A DNA stretch of 64,000 nt. Origin: Vibrio aquaticus. Its GTDB lineage: Bacteria; Pseudomonadota; Gammaproteobacteria; Enterobacterales; Vibrionaceae. The position numbers and the translations under genes are program-made. This document shows positions 11,164-20,266 of this stretch, one piece after another (the stretch's first letter is position 1; every line of letters begins with the position of its first letter). The stretch covers positions 248,001 through 312,000 of the forward strand of contig NZ_RXZH01000001.1 of the NCBI RefSeq assembly GCF_003970385.1. Direction: 5' to 3'. Below the pieces are notes generated by a model. It was given only the letters and a program-made list of their open reading frames with translations, made no database searches and had not been told where the DNA came from.

Positions 11164-11481
11164 ATGAGTGGTGTATTTGAGATCGTTGCAGAAGCACGCC
11201 GTAAGAACAAACTAAAGCGTGAACTTATCGACAACGAAAAGAAAGTTCGGGATAACCGCAAACGTGTTGACCTTCTAGACAACCTACTAGACTACATTAA
11301 TTCAGACATGAGCACTGACGAAATCGTTGGCATCATCAAGAACATGAAAGCGGACTACGAAGACCGTGTTGATGATCACATCATCAAAAGCGCAGAAATC
11401 TCGAAAGAGCGCCGTGATATCAGCCGCCGCATCCGTGAACTAACGGAAGAAGACAAAGTTATTCAAGGTAAGAAGAAGTAA
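11164..11481 (+). CDS. Coiled-coil hypothetical protein, 105 aa
   Basis: A strongly charged, almost wholly helical protein, with heptad-like spacing in residues 13-50 and 65-100. There is no signal peptide and no membrane segment. The ATG follows GGGAAAGAGA at suitable spacing, and a strong terminator lies right after the stop codon, so the gene forms its own transcription unit. I do not recognise a named family. The composition (rich in Lys, Arg, Asp, Glu, with no Cys or Trp) suits an abundant soluble structural or nucleic-acid-associated protein, but that is inference. Confidence 0.75.
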   Translation: MSGVFEIVAEARRKNKLKRELIDNEKKVRDNRKRVDLLDNLLDYINSDMSTDEIVGIIKNMKADYEDRVDDHIIKSAEISKERRDISRRIRELTEEDKVIQGKKK

Positions 11482-11500
11482 TTCTTATCTAAAATAAGAA

Positions 11501-11529
11501 AAGCCTGCGATGTTCGCAGGCTTTTTTTT
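11501..11529 (+). terminator. Rho-independent terminator
   Basis: A ten-base stem AAGCCTGCGA / TCGCAGGCTT with a TGT loop, followed by an eight-T run. It ends the 105-residue gene and is convergent with the RND operon. Confidence 0.9.
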
Positions 11530-11531
11530 GT

Positions 11532-14500
11532 TTACGCTGGTTGAGCGACTGGTTGTTTGTCTCTAAAGAACAAACTGTATAACACCGGCACCACACCCAA
11601 TGTCAGCACGGTTCCAACGGCCATACCAAAGATCATCACGATCGCCATCGAGTACCAGAACTCCCCTCCTGAAATCGCCAATGGGATCAAGCCAAGAATG
11701 GTCGTTAGGGTTGTCATCACAATCGGCCTAAAGCGAGCCACACACGCTTCAATAACAGATTCTTTTACTCCTAACCCGCTCTCTCTTTGCTGTTCAATAC
11801 AGTCAATCAATACGATACCGTTATTAATAATGATGCCCGCTAAACTGAAAATGCCAAGCATTGCTGGGAATGTGAAGTAGGCATCCATTATCAATAGACC
11901 AAACGACGCACCAATCAATGACAGAGGAATCGTCATTAGGATGATTGCAGGTCTTCTCAACGAGTTAAACTGAAGAAGAAGTAGCAATACCATCACCGCA
12001 AAGCACTGTGGCAGGTAGCCAAATAAAGCCCCGTTAGCTTTACTCGCACCTTTTAGCTCACCGCCAAGTAAAATTTTGTAACCCGGCGGAAGATCTAACT
12101 CTGATAATGTTGGCTGAACGAGCTTGTTCAGTTCACTCGCTTGTAACTCACTATGTTTCACACTGATGGTAATCGTACGCTCAAGATTAAAGCGGCGAAT
12201 GACTGACGGCTCACTGTGGGCTTCAATCTTAGCGAATTGAATCAGTGGCAACGCAGAGCCTGTCGCACTTGAAACGATCTGCGCAGAAAACAGCTCTTCA
12301 ATCTTCTTATCTGAGTCACTACCACTCACCACAACCGGAATAACATCAGAGTCGTCACGATAACTGGTGATCTGCGTACCTCTCAAGTAGCTGTCTAAGC
12401 TCTGTGCAATATCACGACTCGACACACCCGCTCGTAGCGCCGCAGCTTGATCAATGTTAACAACCAGTTTAGGAACATTGTTTTCCCAATCATTACGAAC
12501 ACCAACAGCCCCCGGCACCTTACGTAGTTGCTGCTCTATTTTCACCGCGATATTTTGTAGCGTCTCAATGTCTTCGCCCACAACCTGATATTCAACCAAA
12601 CCAAGTTCAGTACCACCAAGCCACATCTGTTTCGCCTGCCCGCTAGCTTCTGGCATATTGCTCACAAAAAATGCGTTTGTTCGCTCAACCATGGTCAACG
12701 CGCTGTCTGCATCTTTGGTATTTACAACAATAAATGCTCGGTTTGGTTGGCGGTCAATCGGTGATAATGCAAGGAAGAATCGTGGTCCACCGTCGCCAAC
12801 GTAAGCGACCGTGCTCATGACATCAGGGTTTTGTGACTTATCCATCAGCCAGCTATTGAGTCGACCGGTAACTCGCTCAGTCTCAGACACTTTGGTGCCA
12901 GCAGGAAGATCAACAAACACCAAGTACTGATTTCGTTCTGAACCAGGCATAAACTGCACGGTTACAAACTTGAACCCATAAATCGCCAGCGCAAACACCA
13001 GCAGAATCGAAACGATGAAACTGATTCTAAAACTCAGTACGGTTGAGATTATCTTACGATAAACGTTTTTTACGCGTTCATTGGCCGCACTTTGTTTCGG
13101 TTTCTCATCACTCATAAACCAAACACACATTACTGGTGTCGCGAACAAGCATAAGAACCAAGAGCACAGTAGTGCGATCGTAATGACTTGAGATAGAGAG
13201 CGCAGGTATTCGCCCGTTACATCCTGCGCGAGCAACAACGGCATAAAGGCAAGGATGGTGGTTAGCGATGACGTCAGTAGCGGTAGCGCCATCGTTTTTG
13301 AAGCACCGATTGCCGCTTCTTTTCGCTCTACCCCTTCAGAGATCTGGGTTTTAATGTATTCAGCAATCACAATGCCGTTATCGACCAGAAGCCCCAATGA
13401 AATGATGATGGCCGCGATCGACATTCGCTGCAGTTCAACACCCCACAGACTCATACCAATCACGCTCATAAGGATGGTCAATGGAACGATGCTACCCACA
13501 ATCAGGCCCATTCTCATACCCAAGAAGACCATCACGACCGCAAGCACAACAGCAATGGTTTGCAAAAGGTTGTTCGTGGCAGAGGAAACCGCAACGTCCA
13601 CTTTTTCTGGTTGGAATGTGGCAAGTTCGAGTTCAACGCCTACAGGTAAACGAAGTCGTTCCTCTGTTAGAAATGATTGAATGTCGGCACCGAATTGATC
13701 ACTCTGAGCGCCACCGACCATTGCAGCTGCAATGATGATTGAACGCTGATTATTAAAGTAAACCGGTGTATTGAACGGCTCTTCATAGCCTCGATACACG
13801 TGTGCTAAGTCACGTAAGAAAACCGTGTTATCAAGTTCGCGAACATACAGATCAAGGTTGAGAATATCTTCGACGGATTGGAAGTTACCCGTCGGTTCTA
13901 TCTCAACTTCTAACGTGCCAGTTTCAATCACACCACCTGGCAGCACGACATTACGAGCCTGAAGCGTTTGTACTACCTGCTTAAACTGAAACTTCTCATT
14001 TTCAATTGCATCTGGCTTAGCTTTAATCCAGATACGCTCTTCATTGACGCCATAAAGTTCAACTTGAGACACAGTCGGTGTACTGTTGAGCCGATCTTGT
14101 ATCTTTTCAGCAATCTTATTCAGTTCACCTTGCGAGTAACCGTCGCCATAAAGCGCCATTGTCGCCGAATAAACCTGACCAAACTCATCATTAACAAACG
14201 GGCCTTGTGTCCCATCAGGTAACTCAGATTTCATCGCTTCCATTCGGTTGCGCAGGTTGTCCCAAATCGGTTGTAAATCAAAATACTGATCATCAACGGT
14301 GACATTGATTTGTGTAACCCCAGTACGTGAGAAAGACTTTATATCCGTCACTTCTGGAATCTGCTTGATCTCGCGCTCAAGAGGTTTCGTGATAAAATTT
14401 TCGATACGCTCGGGTGACATCCCAGGAAACTGAGCCACCACAATGGCATTTCGTATCAAAATTTCTGGGTCTTCTTTGCTTGGTGCTCCGACAAAAGTCT

Positions 14501-14582
14501 TATAGCCAATAAAAAGCAGCATCACCAAAAAGACTTGAGTAAAGCGGTGATAATTGAGCGCTAACTGGGTCAATTTATGCAT
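11532..14582 (-). CDS. RND-family efflux permease with atypical proton-relay residues
   Basis: An inner membrane drug/proton antiporter of about 1016 residues and 12 membrane segments, with two large periplasmic domains. Signature segments include FPGMSPERIENFITKPLE near residue 50 and two half-transporter repeats. The fourth helix reads GLLVDNGIVIAEY (Asp-Asn rather than Asp-Asp of AcrB) and the tenth reads AGIIINNGIVLID, lacking the AcrB Lys. The motif set suits the subgroup whose partners are lipoprotein adaptors. The start at 14582 follows GGGAGCC at good spacing; a frame start at 14609 overlaps the adaptor gene. There is no outer membrane channel gene, so TolC is the likely partner. Substrates unknown. 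Confidence 0.9.
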   Translation of the reverse strand: MHKLTQLALNYHRFTQVFLVMLLFIGYKTFVGAPSKEDPEILIRNAIVVAQFPGMSPERIENFITKPLEREIKQIPEVTDIKSFSRTGVTQINVTVDDQYFDLQPIWDNLRNRMEAMKSELPDGTQGPFVNDEFGQVYSATMALYGDGYSQGELNKIAEKIQDRLNSTPTVSQVELYGVNEERIWIKAKPDAIENEKFQFKQVVQTLQARNVVLPGGVIETGTLEVEIEPTGNFQSVEDILNLDLYVRELDNTVFLRDLAHVYRGYEEPFNTPVYFNNQRSIIIAAAMVGGAQSDQFGADIQSFLTEERLRLPVGVELELATFQPEKVDVAVSSATNNLLQTIAVVLAVVMVFLGMRMGLIVGSIVPLTILMSVIGMSLWGVELQRMSIAAIIISLGLLVDNGIVIAEYIKTQISEGVERKEAAIGASKTMALPLLTSSLTTILAFMPLLLAQDVTGEYLRSLSQVITIALLCSWFLCLFATPVMCVWFMSDEKPKQSAANERVKNVYRKIISTVLSFRISFIVSILLVFALAIYGFKFVTVQFMPGSERNQYLVFVDLPAGTKVSETERVTGRLNSWLMDKSQNPDVMSTVAYVGDGGPRFFLALSPIDRQPNRAFIVVNTKDADSALTMVERTNAFFVSNMPEASGQAKQMWLGGTELGLVEYQVVGEDIETLQNIAVKIEQQLRKVPGAVGVRNDWENNVPKLVVNIDQAAALRAGVSSRDIAQSLDSYLRGTQITSYRDDSDVIPVVVSGSDSDKKIEELFSAQIVSSATGSALPLIQFAKIEAHSEPSVIRRFNLERTITISVKHSELQASELNKLVQPTLSELDLPPGYKILLGGELKGASKANGALFGYLPQCFAVMVLLLLLQFNSLRRPAIILMTIPLSLIGASFGLLIMDAYFTFPAMLGIFSLAGIIINNGIVLIDCIEQQRESGLGVKESVIEACVARFRPIVMTTLTTILGLIPLAISGGEFWYSMAIVMIFGMAVGTVLTLGVVPVLYSLFFRDKQPVAQPA

Positions 14583-14593
14583 GATAAGGCTCC

Positions 14594-15691
14594 CTACACA
14601 CCATTCCAAAGTGTCACTTTCTGACCTTCAAATAGGTAAGGAATACCTGCTACCACGACCTTCTCACCTTCTTTGAGGTTGCTCAGTACGACGACCTCAC
14701 TGTTGATATTGCGTCGCACTTGTACATAGCGTTTTTCTAGCACTAACTCTTCGCTGACGACAAAAATTGCAGCGTTCTCTTTTTCATTACGAGCTTTACT
14801 GTCACTGAAATTAAACGCCGTCAATGGCAATAGAACCACCTCTTCGTGTGTTTTTCCAATCGTAAAGTTAACATTCGCACCCATACCATTGCGCAGTAGA
14901 TCACCGGTATTTTCGAGCATCAGGCTCACGCTGTAGGCATTCCCTTTCTCAACCACAGCGCCAATCTCACTGACAATGCCCGTAAGAGGAAGATCATTAA
15001 GCGCAGGGATCGATACGCTAAGTTGCTCACCGAACTTCACCTCTTGGATAAGCGACTCAGGCACAAGGAAATCAACTTGATATGCGTTTGAGTTAATCAG
15101 TTCGGTCACTGAAGTACCGGAACTGATCTTGGTAAATTCATCGAGAAAGACCGCACTAATTTGACCAGAGAAAGGCGCATAAAGGCTGGTGCGAGCTAAG
15201 CTAAGTGCCGCATTATCAACATCAGTCAACGCAACATTCACTTGTTGTGCCTTAGCATCGAGATCAGCCTTGATAGTCAGCAATTCAGAGTCTGAAACAA
15301 ATCCCCTTTCCTTCAGCTTATTAGCACGTTCAAATTGGTCTTTTGCTTGAAAATGCGCCGCATTGGCTGAGCCGAGTGCAGCGTTCGCTTTGTCCAGTGC
15401 GAGTTTGAATTCTTCTTTGTCTAGCTCTGCAATCAGGTCGCCTTGCTTGACTCTTTGGCCCTTTTTGACGTGGATAACTTCAATCGTACCGCCAACTTTA
15501 AAGCTCAGAGGGGATGTTGTGGCACTTTTGACTTCGCCACCAAACTTACGATTTTGCTGATGATTTTGATACTCAGCAGAGATGAACTTGACACTTCTAA
15601 CTGGCTGCTCCACCTCTTGCTCGTTTGGTTTCATACGGTCACCGCATGCACTGAGTAAAGTAAGAAGTGGAATTAATAGGAAACGTTTCAC
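14594..15691 (-). CDS. RND efflux periplasmic adaptor subunit, lipoprotein
   Basis: A 365-residue membrane fusion protein. The N-terminus MKRFLLIPLLTLLSACGDR has a lipobox (LSAC), so it is anchored in the inner membrane by a lipid on Cys16. Then come the lipoyl half-motif (GGTIEVIHVKKGQRVKQGDLIAELD), a helical hairpin (about residues 85-160) with the second lipoyl half (SLYAPFSGQISAVFLDE), and beta-barrel and proximal domains. It links the permease to an outer membrane channel. The start is GTG, preceded by GAGG. It is the first gene of the operon; the permease follows within 11 bases. Confidence 0.9.
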   Translation of the reverse strand: MKRFLLIPLLTLLSACGDRMKPNEQEVEQPVRSVKFISAEYQNHQQNRKFGGEVKSATTSPLSFKVGGTIEVIHVKKGQRVKQGDLIAELDKEEFKLALDKANAALGSANAAHFQAKDQFERANKLKERGFVSDSELLTIKADLDAKAQQVNVALTDVDNAALSLARTSLYAPFSGQISAVFLDEFTKISSGTSVTELINSNAYQVDFLVPESLIQEVKFGEQLSVSIPALNDLPLTGIVSEIGAVVEKGNAYSVSLMLENTGDLLRNGMGANVNFTIGKTHEEVVLLPLTAFNFSDSKARNEKENAAIFVVSEELVLEKRYVQVRRNINSEVVVLSNLKEGEKVVVAGIPYLFEGQKVTLWNGV

Positions 15692-15707
15692 AGGATCAAA
15701 CCTCTAT

Positions 15708-15765
15708 ATGGAATGACGTACCATCATATATGAAATGGCATTCCATTAGAAGTTTCTTATGGAAT
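15708..15765. promoter_or_regulatory. Operator-like ATGGAAT array upstream of the RND operon
   Basis: The heptamer ATGGAAT occurs at 15708-15714 and 15759-15765, and in inverted form at 15740-15746. The middle copy forms a perfect dyad AATGG-CATT-CCATT (15734-15747). The first belongs to an imperfect dyad ATGGAATGACGTACCAT (15708-15724). Such spacing of dyads just before an efflux operon suits a TetR-type repressor, but no repressor gene is adjacent. Confidence 0.45.
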
Positions 15766-15931
15766 AATCTATGAACTGCTTCCCAAACTTTTGGTAATTT
15801 CAACCACGAGGGAGTCTAGAGTGCGGATTAGACTAAAATAGAATTGTAAATAGCCAAATATGCTATTAACCTGAAACACATAATAAAAAGACAGTACAAC
15901 TAATCTTATTTTTGCTGCTAGGAGAAACCCT

Positions 15932-16141
15932 ATGACAACCGATACAAAGCAAGATGATGTGCTTTGCTGCCCCCTGTGCGGTAGTGAAGAATATTTATTG
16001 GCCGCAAGTGATAAGATGCTCTGCGCAGAGTGTGGCTCTTTTTTTGAAGATGTTAGCCAAATAACGCCAACACAACCTGCTCTTCCCCATGTTTCAGTGA
16101 GTCTTCAGCAGGCGGCATTTCGAGCGTTGCCTGCTCATTAA
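15932..16141 (+). CDS. Small zinc-ribbon protein, 69 aa
   Basis: A 69-residue protein with two CxxC pairs, CPLCGS (residues 13-18) and CAECGS (33-38), spaced as in a rubredoxin-like zinc ribbon. The C-terminal half is low in charge and probably unstructured. The ATG follows TAGGAGAAA. It is divergent from the RND operon and convergent with a HAD phosphatase gene. The role is unknown; zinc binding is inferred from the cysteine pattern. Confidence 0.7.
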   Translation: MTTDTKQDDVLCCPLCGSEEYLLAASDKMLCAECGSFFEDVSQITPTQPALPHVSVSLQQAAFRALPAH

Positions 16142-16156
16142 CTTATGAACCCGCTT

Positions 16157-16804
16157 TTAAAAAACGGTTTCTAACTCTCTTAAGCTACGAATCTTGGGTA
16201 AATCCAACTCGTGGCTTTTGTCGTTTAACCCAACCAAGTGAATGGTTTTGACACCAGCTCTGACCCCAGCTTCCAACCCTTTTGGGGTATCGTCGACATA
16301 GACACAGTCTTCTAAGCGAAAGCCCATGTTCATCGCACTATAAAGAATGAGGTCAGGCTCTGGCTTCCAGCTGTTGGTATCAAATGCAGAGAATATTTTA
16401 CCGTTAAAGAAAGGTAACAAACCGGTCAATTCGAGGCTTTTCTGAATTTTGTCACTCGGCCCATTCGAAGCCACACAATATTCGATACCTGCTCGCTTTA
16501 AAAAGTCGAGAGTTTCGAACACACCGTCCATTGGCTCTAATTGCTCTTCGAATAATTGGTCTAAATGTTGACGGTAGATCGGCTCTAGCTTGTCGAGAGA
16601 AACATTCACGCCTAGCCGTTTCTTTGTTGCACTCAGAATGTCAGCGAGCTTACCACCTTCAAAATGACTGGCCGCTTCTTCCACCGTAAGCTTCGCGCCA
16701 AACTGATGGAAAGTGTCGCACAGTGCTTGGCAGCATAAACGCTCACTATCAACCAACGTTCCATCGCAATCAAATATGACACATTGAGCTTTTGTCTGAA
16801 CCAT
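16157..16804 (-). CDS. HAD-superfamily phosphatase, YieH-like
   Basis: A 215-residue cytoplasmic HAD hydrolase with a helical cap (subclass I). Motif I is FDCDGTLVDSE (nucleophile Asp about residue 11), motif II is SNG (about 112), motif III is the Lys of SWKPEPD, and motif IV is VYVDDTPKG. The overall sequence is closest in my memory to E. coli YieH, a 6-phosphogluconate phosphatase (shared VASNGPSDK / VVSNGPNNK and DDT/DDS segments). Exact substrate unproven. The gene stands alone; a GAGGG lies upstream of the ATG. Confidence 0.85.
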   Translation of the reverse strand: MVQTKAQCVIFDCDGTLVDSERLCCQALCDTFHQFGAKLTVEEAASHFEGGKLADILSATKKRLGVNVSLDKLEPIYRQHLDQLFEEQLEPMDGVFETLDFLKRAGIEYCVASNGPSDKIQKSLELTGLLPFFNGKIFSAFDTNSWKPEPDLILYSAMNMGFRLEDCVYVDDTPKGLEAGVRAGVKTIHLVGLNDKSHELDLPKIRSLRELETVF

Positions 16805-16936
16805 TCACATTACCCTCTTATTTTTCTTTGAGAAATAATAGGTAATACGGAGACAATTAAAATGACGGGCTTAACACTTTGTCTGATTCTGACGAAGCCA
16901 TGATCAGATTTATCGTGTGAATCACTCTTTTCTTGC

Positions 16937-17434
16937 TTATTTTTCAATAAACAGTTCAAGTTCCTGCTTAACGTTAGGCATTAACTTCGCTACTAAACTG
17001 TCAACGAATAATGCTTGATTCGTACTTTCTTTACAGACAACGTCAGAAATTAACGCGGTCGAGTCAACTTGAGTAACGATCGCGGCGGCGACTGCTTCGC
17101 CCTCTTTAAAGCCCAAATAAAGTGAACAAGGCTCTGAATAGATAATTTGGGTTAAGAATTCAACGATCATCTCTTGATCTTGCGGCTTTGACCATCGATT
17201 GGCTTGGAGCAACGCAAACATAACGGTTAATCGATGAAAATCGACGAGGAATAACTCATCAGGAGAAAAAGCGGTTTCGTGAGCCTCACTAGGCTGGTAA
17301 AGCTGGTACTGGCATTCTGCAGCCGCTTGCTTATAGAGCTCTAAGCCAACGAGACTTTCTTTGGTAGGAAACTGAACATCAACTTGCTGGTAAAGCCAAG
17401 CGTTTTTTAATTCGGCAATCTTCGGGTGCGACAT
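16937..17434 (-). CDS. Hypothetical protein, 165 aa
   Basis: A soluble, acidic protein with no signal peptide. The C-terminal half (SLYLGFKEGEAVAAAIVTQVD and the following strand-helix) resembles the beta4-beta5 region of GNAT-type folds, but I see no acetyl-CoA P-loop (Q/RxxGxG/A), so acetyltransferase activity is not supported. It lies alone between a HAD phosphatase gene on the same strand and creA, which is divergent. Function unknown. Confidence 0.7.
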   Translation of the reverse strand: MSHPKIAELKNAWLYQQVDVQFPTKESLVGLELYKQAAAECQYQLYQPSEAHETAFSPDELFLVDFHRLTVMFALLQANRWSKPQDQEMIVEFLTQIIYSEPCSLYLGFKEGEAVAAAIVTQVDSTALISDVVCKESTNQALFVDSLVAKLMPNVKQELELFIEK

Positions 17435-17600
17435 AGCTTAGCTTATACCTATATTGTGCTCTAACTAAAAAGAAAGCTTACTCGATAACACATTGAGGTC
17501 ACAAGTCTTTTAACCACTTATTCGGCAACTAGACTGGAAAGCTGATATGCTTAGGCTGTTTTAATGGTTTACAAATTGTTTCACTAAGGGACTCAGTACA

Positions 17601-18071
17601 ATGATCAAGAAAATAGCAACGATTGGCTTAATGACTCTAAGTCTTACTGCGTGTGACAGCGGTGAAGTGGGTGATGTCAGTTTGGGTCTGTTCACCATGA
17701 AAGACATCAAACTTAACCACATGCAAGATCCTGTTGTCACTGGCGTTACCTGTCATGTTGCGTCTATTGAAGCAGACTTTAGCTTAGCCGATCCTAGTGA
17801 TAGCTCTATCTCATGCCGTCAAACGGGTGAAATCACTCCGGAAATGATCGCGAACATTGATAAGTCAAACGATGGCGAGGTGGTCTTTAAGAAATCAAAG
17901 AGCATCTTTTTCAAGAGCATGAAGATTCGCCGTATTATTGACGTTGAAAACCAAACGTTAATGTACTTGTCTTACTCGACTAAAGAGACCTCTGGTAGCT
18001 TTAAGCACAGCCTTTCAACTGTTCCACTTTGGGGTACAAAAGCTTACGGTGCTTACCAAGGCGATAAATAG
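17601..18071 (+). CDS. creA: CreA family protein, probable lipoprotein
   Basis: A 156-residue exported protein of the CreA family. The N-terminus MIKKIATIGLMTLSLTACDSG carries a lipobox (LTAC), whereas many CreA proteins have only a cleaved signal, so this copy is probably lipidated at Cys18. Family segments GDVSLGLFTMKDIKLN, DPVVTGVTCHVA and SISCRQTGEI are present, with three further cysteines able to pair. Function unknown despite its position beside creBCD in enterics; no creBCD is here. The RBS AAGGGAC precedes the ATG, and a terminator follows. Confidence 0.88.
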   Translation: MIKKIATIGLMTLSLTACDSGEVGDVSLGLFTMKDIKLNHMQDPVVTGVTCHVASIEADFSLADPSDSSISCRQTGEITPEMIANIDKSNDGEVVFKKSKSIFFKSMKIRRIIDVENQTLMYLSYSTKETSGSFKHSLSTVPLWGTKAYGAYQGDK

Positions 18072-18080
18072 GTCATTTAA

Positions 18081-18110
18081 GGGGCAATCAGTAATGCTTG
18101 CCCCGTTTTT
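18081..18110 (+). terminator. Rho-independent terminator after creA
   Basis: A seven-base stem GGGGCAA / TTGCCCC (18081-18087 and 18098-18104), followed by GTTTTT. Confidence 0.82.
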
Positions 18111-18183
18111 ATGTAATAAATATGAAAGCAATCTTACAACTATGTGATATTATGCGGCCAAAATTCCCAACCCAACTTTTAAC

Positions 18184-19488
18184 ATGAAGTTTCCCGGACA
18201 GCGCAAATCTAAGCACTATTTTCCAACTCACGCTCGTGATCCACTCATCAACCAGATGAAACAAACGCCAAAGCTATACCGACCTATCGTGGTTGGTGTT
18301 GGTCAAACAATTGTTGATATTGAAGCTCGTGTTGATGATGAGTTTCTAACAAAATACGGTTTGAGTAAGGGACACTCTCTAGTTTTAGAAGAAAGCCAGG
18401 CGGATGCACTTTACGACGAACTCGTTGCACGCGAATTGATCACTCATCAATACCCTGGTGATACGATCGGCAACACGCTGCACAATTATTCTGTTTTAGC
18501 AGACAGTAAATCTGTGCTGCTAGGCGTTATGTCGCGTAATATCGAAGTGGGCTCATTCGCCTACCGCTACCTATGCCGCACCTCTTCTCGCATGAACCTG
18601 AATCACCTACAAATGGTCGAAGGCTCTATTGGTCGCTGTTACACATTGATCTCAGAAAATGGTGAACGTACGTTCGCGATCAATGAAGGTCACATGAATA
18701 AACTGCGCCCAGATAGCATCCCAGAAGAGGTCTTTGATAAAGCATCGGCACTCATTGTTTCTTCTTACCTAATGCGTGGTAAACCAGAAGATCCAATGCC
18801 ACAAGCAGTTGCTCGTGCGATTGAAATTGCAAAAACGAAGAACGTACCTGTCGTGCTTACCCTTGGGACTAAATGGGTTATCGAAGGTAACGCAGAATGG
18901 TGGCAAGAATACATTAAAGAGAACATCTCTATCGTTGCAATGAACGAAGAAGAAGGTGAAGCTCTGACGGGTGAAAAAGATCCGTTGCTTGCTGCTGACA
19001 AAGCGCTTGAATGGGTAGACGTGGTACTTTGTACGGCTGGTCCAGTGGGTCTGTATATGGCTGGTTACACGGATGAATCAGTGAAACGTGAAACTGAATT
19101 ACCACTTCTTCCGGGTAACATCCCTGAATTCAATAAGTACGAATTTAGCCGTGCTATGCGTCGTTCAGACTGTAAAACTCCAGTGAAAGTGTATTCTCAC
19201 ATCGGTCCGTACTTAGGTGGTCCGCTAGAGATTAAGAACACCAACGGTGCAGGTGATGCCGCTCTTTCAGCACTGCTTCATGATATGGCGGCAAACAGCC
19301 ACCACTTAATGAATGTGCCGAATTCATCTAAGCATGACAACCCTTACCTAACTTACTCATCGCTTTCACAAATTTGTAAGTATGCGAACCGAGTAAGCTA
19401 CGAAGTGCTAACACAGCATTCTCCACGTCTTGGCCGAGCACTGCCAGAACGTGAAGACAGCTTAGAAGAAGCGTACTGGGATCGATAA
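18184..19488 (+). CDS. gsk: Inosine/guanosine kinase
   Basis: A 434-residue PfkB-family kinase, the same length as E. coli Gsk. It phosphorylates guanosine and inosine to GMP and IMP in purine salvage. The N-terminal substrate segment VVGVGQTIVDIEARVD, the glycine-rich central part and the C-terminal PfkB signature KNTNGAGDAALSALLHD (anion hole and catalytic Asp in NGAGDA) are present. No good ribosome binding site is seen before the ATG, but the N-terminus matches the family. It works in the same salvage route as the periplasmic 5'-nucleotidase and the nucleoside transporter elsewhere in this window. A terminator follows. Confidence 0.95.
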   Translation: MKFPGQRKSKHYFPTHARDPLINQMKQTPKLYRPIVVGVGQTIVDIEARVDDEFLTKYGLSKGHSLVLEESQADALYDELVARELITHQYPGDTIGNTLHNYSVLADSKSVLLGVMSRNIEVGSFAYRYLCRTSSRMNLNHLQMVEGSIGRCYTLISENGERTFAINEGHMNKLRPDSIPEEVFDKASALIVSSYLMRGKPEDPMPQAVARAIEIAKTKNVPVVLTLGTKWVIEGNAEWWQEYIKENISIVAMNEEEGEALTGEKDPLLAADKALEWVDVVLCTAGPVGLYMAGYTDESVKRETELPLLPGNIPEFNKYEFSRAMRRSDCKTPVKVYSHIGPYLGGPLEIKNTNGAGDAALSALLHDMAANSHHLMNVPNSSKHDNPYLTYSSLSQICKYANRVSYEVLTQHSPRLGRALPEREDSLEEAYWDR

Positions 19489-19500
19489 TCTAGCCCAATT

Positions 19501-19531
19501 AAAAAGAGCCGCCATTTTTTGCGGCTCTTTT
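19501..19531. terminator. Bidirectional terminator between gsk and the HAD gene
   Basis: Stem AAAAAGAGCCGC / GCGGCTCTTTT with a loop of about eight bases. It has A and T runs on both sides and lies between convergent genes. Confidence 0.9.
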
Positions 19532-19532
19532 A

Positions 19533-20135
19533 CTATCTGACACATGGATAAAACACTAAGTTCCCTTTTTCCACCATCACACAATCCATTTCAGCGGCGT
19601 GCGCAGCCTGCATCCCCAATTTCGTATCTTCAAATACAACGCATTGGTCTGGTTTCAAGCCAACCTGATCTGCCGCTTGCAAGAAAGTCTCTGGATGAGG
19701 TTTGTGGTTAGTCACATCTGTTGCCGTAACAATAGCGTCTAACTTTTCAATCAACCCAGCCTTTGTCAGTAGCCTAATCGCACTGTCTCGTTGACTTCCC
19801 GTACCTACGGCCAGTTTCTTTTTGCTGTAGTAGTGCTCCAACACATTAACACTGCAAGGGATCACTTCACCATGTTGCTCTATCGCAGCAAACGTTGCCA
19901 TTTTGAATCGAGATACTTCGTAAGGATCAAGTGATAAACCATATTTGGCATTCACTTCAGCTGCAATTTTGTAGCTCGGCATTCCACCCAAGCTATGTAG
20001 CCAATCATTTGAAAATGGAAACTCAAAATGAGCAGCGGTTTGGTGCCAGGCTTCTAAGTGCGCTGGCATGGTATCAATCAATGTGCCGTCCATATCAAAG
20101 ATAAGGCCTTGATAATCGTCTAACAACTCGAACAT
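19533..20135 (-). CDS. HAD-superfamily phosphatase, YqaB-like (beta-phosphoglucomutase-like)
   Basis: A 200-residue HAD hydrolase with motif I FDMDGTLIDT (about residue 13), motif II GTGSQR, motif III Lys in NHKPHPE and motif IV VFEDTKLGMQAAH. The sequence suits the YqaB group (fructose-1-phosphate / 6-phosphogluconate phosphatase) in the beta-phosphoglucomutase subfamily. I chose the ATG at 20135 with an AAGAG ribosome binding site; the TTG two codons upstream is unlikely. Single gene, convergent with gsk. Confidence 0.85.
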   Translation of the reverse strand: MFELLDDYQGLIFDMDGTLIDTMPAHLEAWHQTAAHFEFPFSNDWLHSLGGMPSYKIAAEVNAKYGLSLDPYEVSRFKMATFAAIEQHGEVIPCSVNVLEHYYSKKKLAVGTGSQRDSAIRLLTKAGLIEKLDAIVTATDVTNHKPHPETFLQAADQVGLKPDQCVVFEDTKLGMQAAHAAEMDCVMVEKGNLVFYPCVR

Positions 20136-20266
20136 TTTCAACTCTTTTTAATCTTTTATTCAATTACTTATCGTGGCGATTCAAGATATTGATATATCTG
20201 CCGATAGCAACTAACATCTTTATAAATAAAAAGTAAATCATTTACCAAACGGACTAAGGTAATCTT

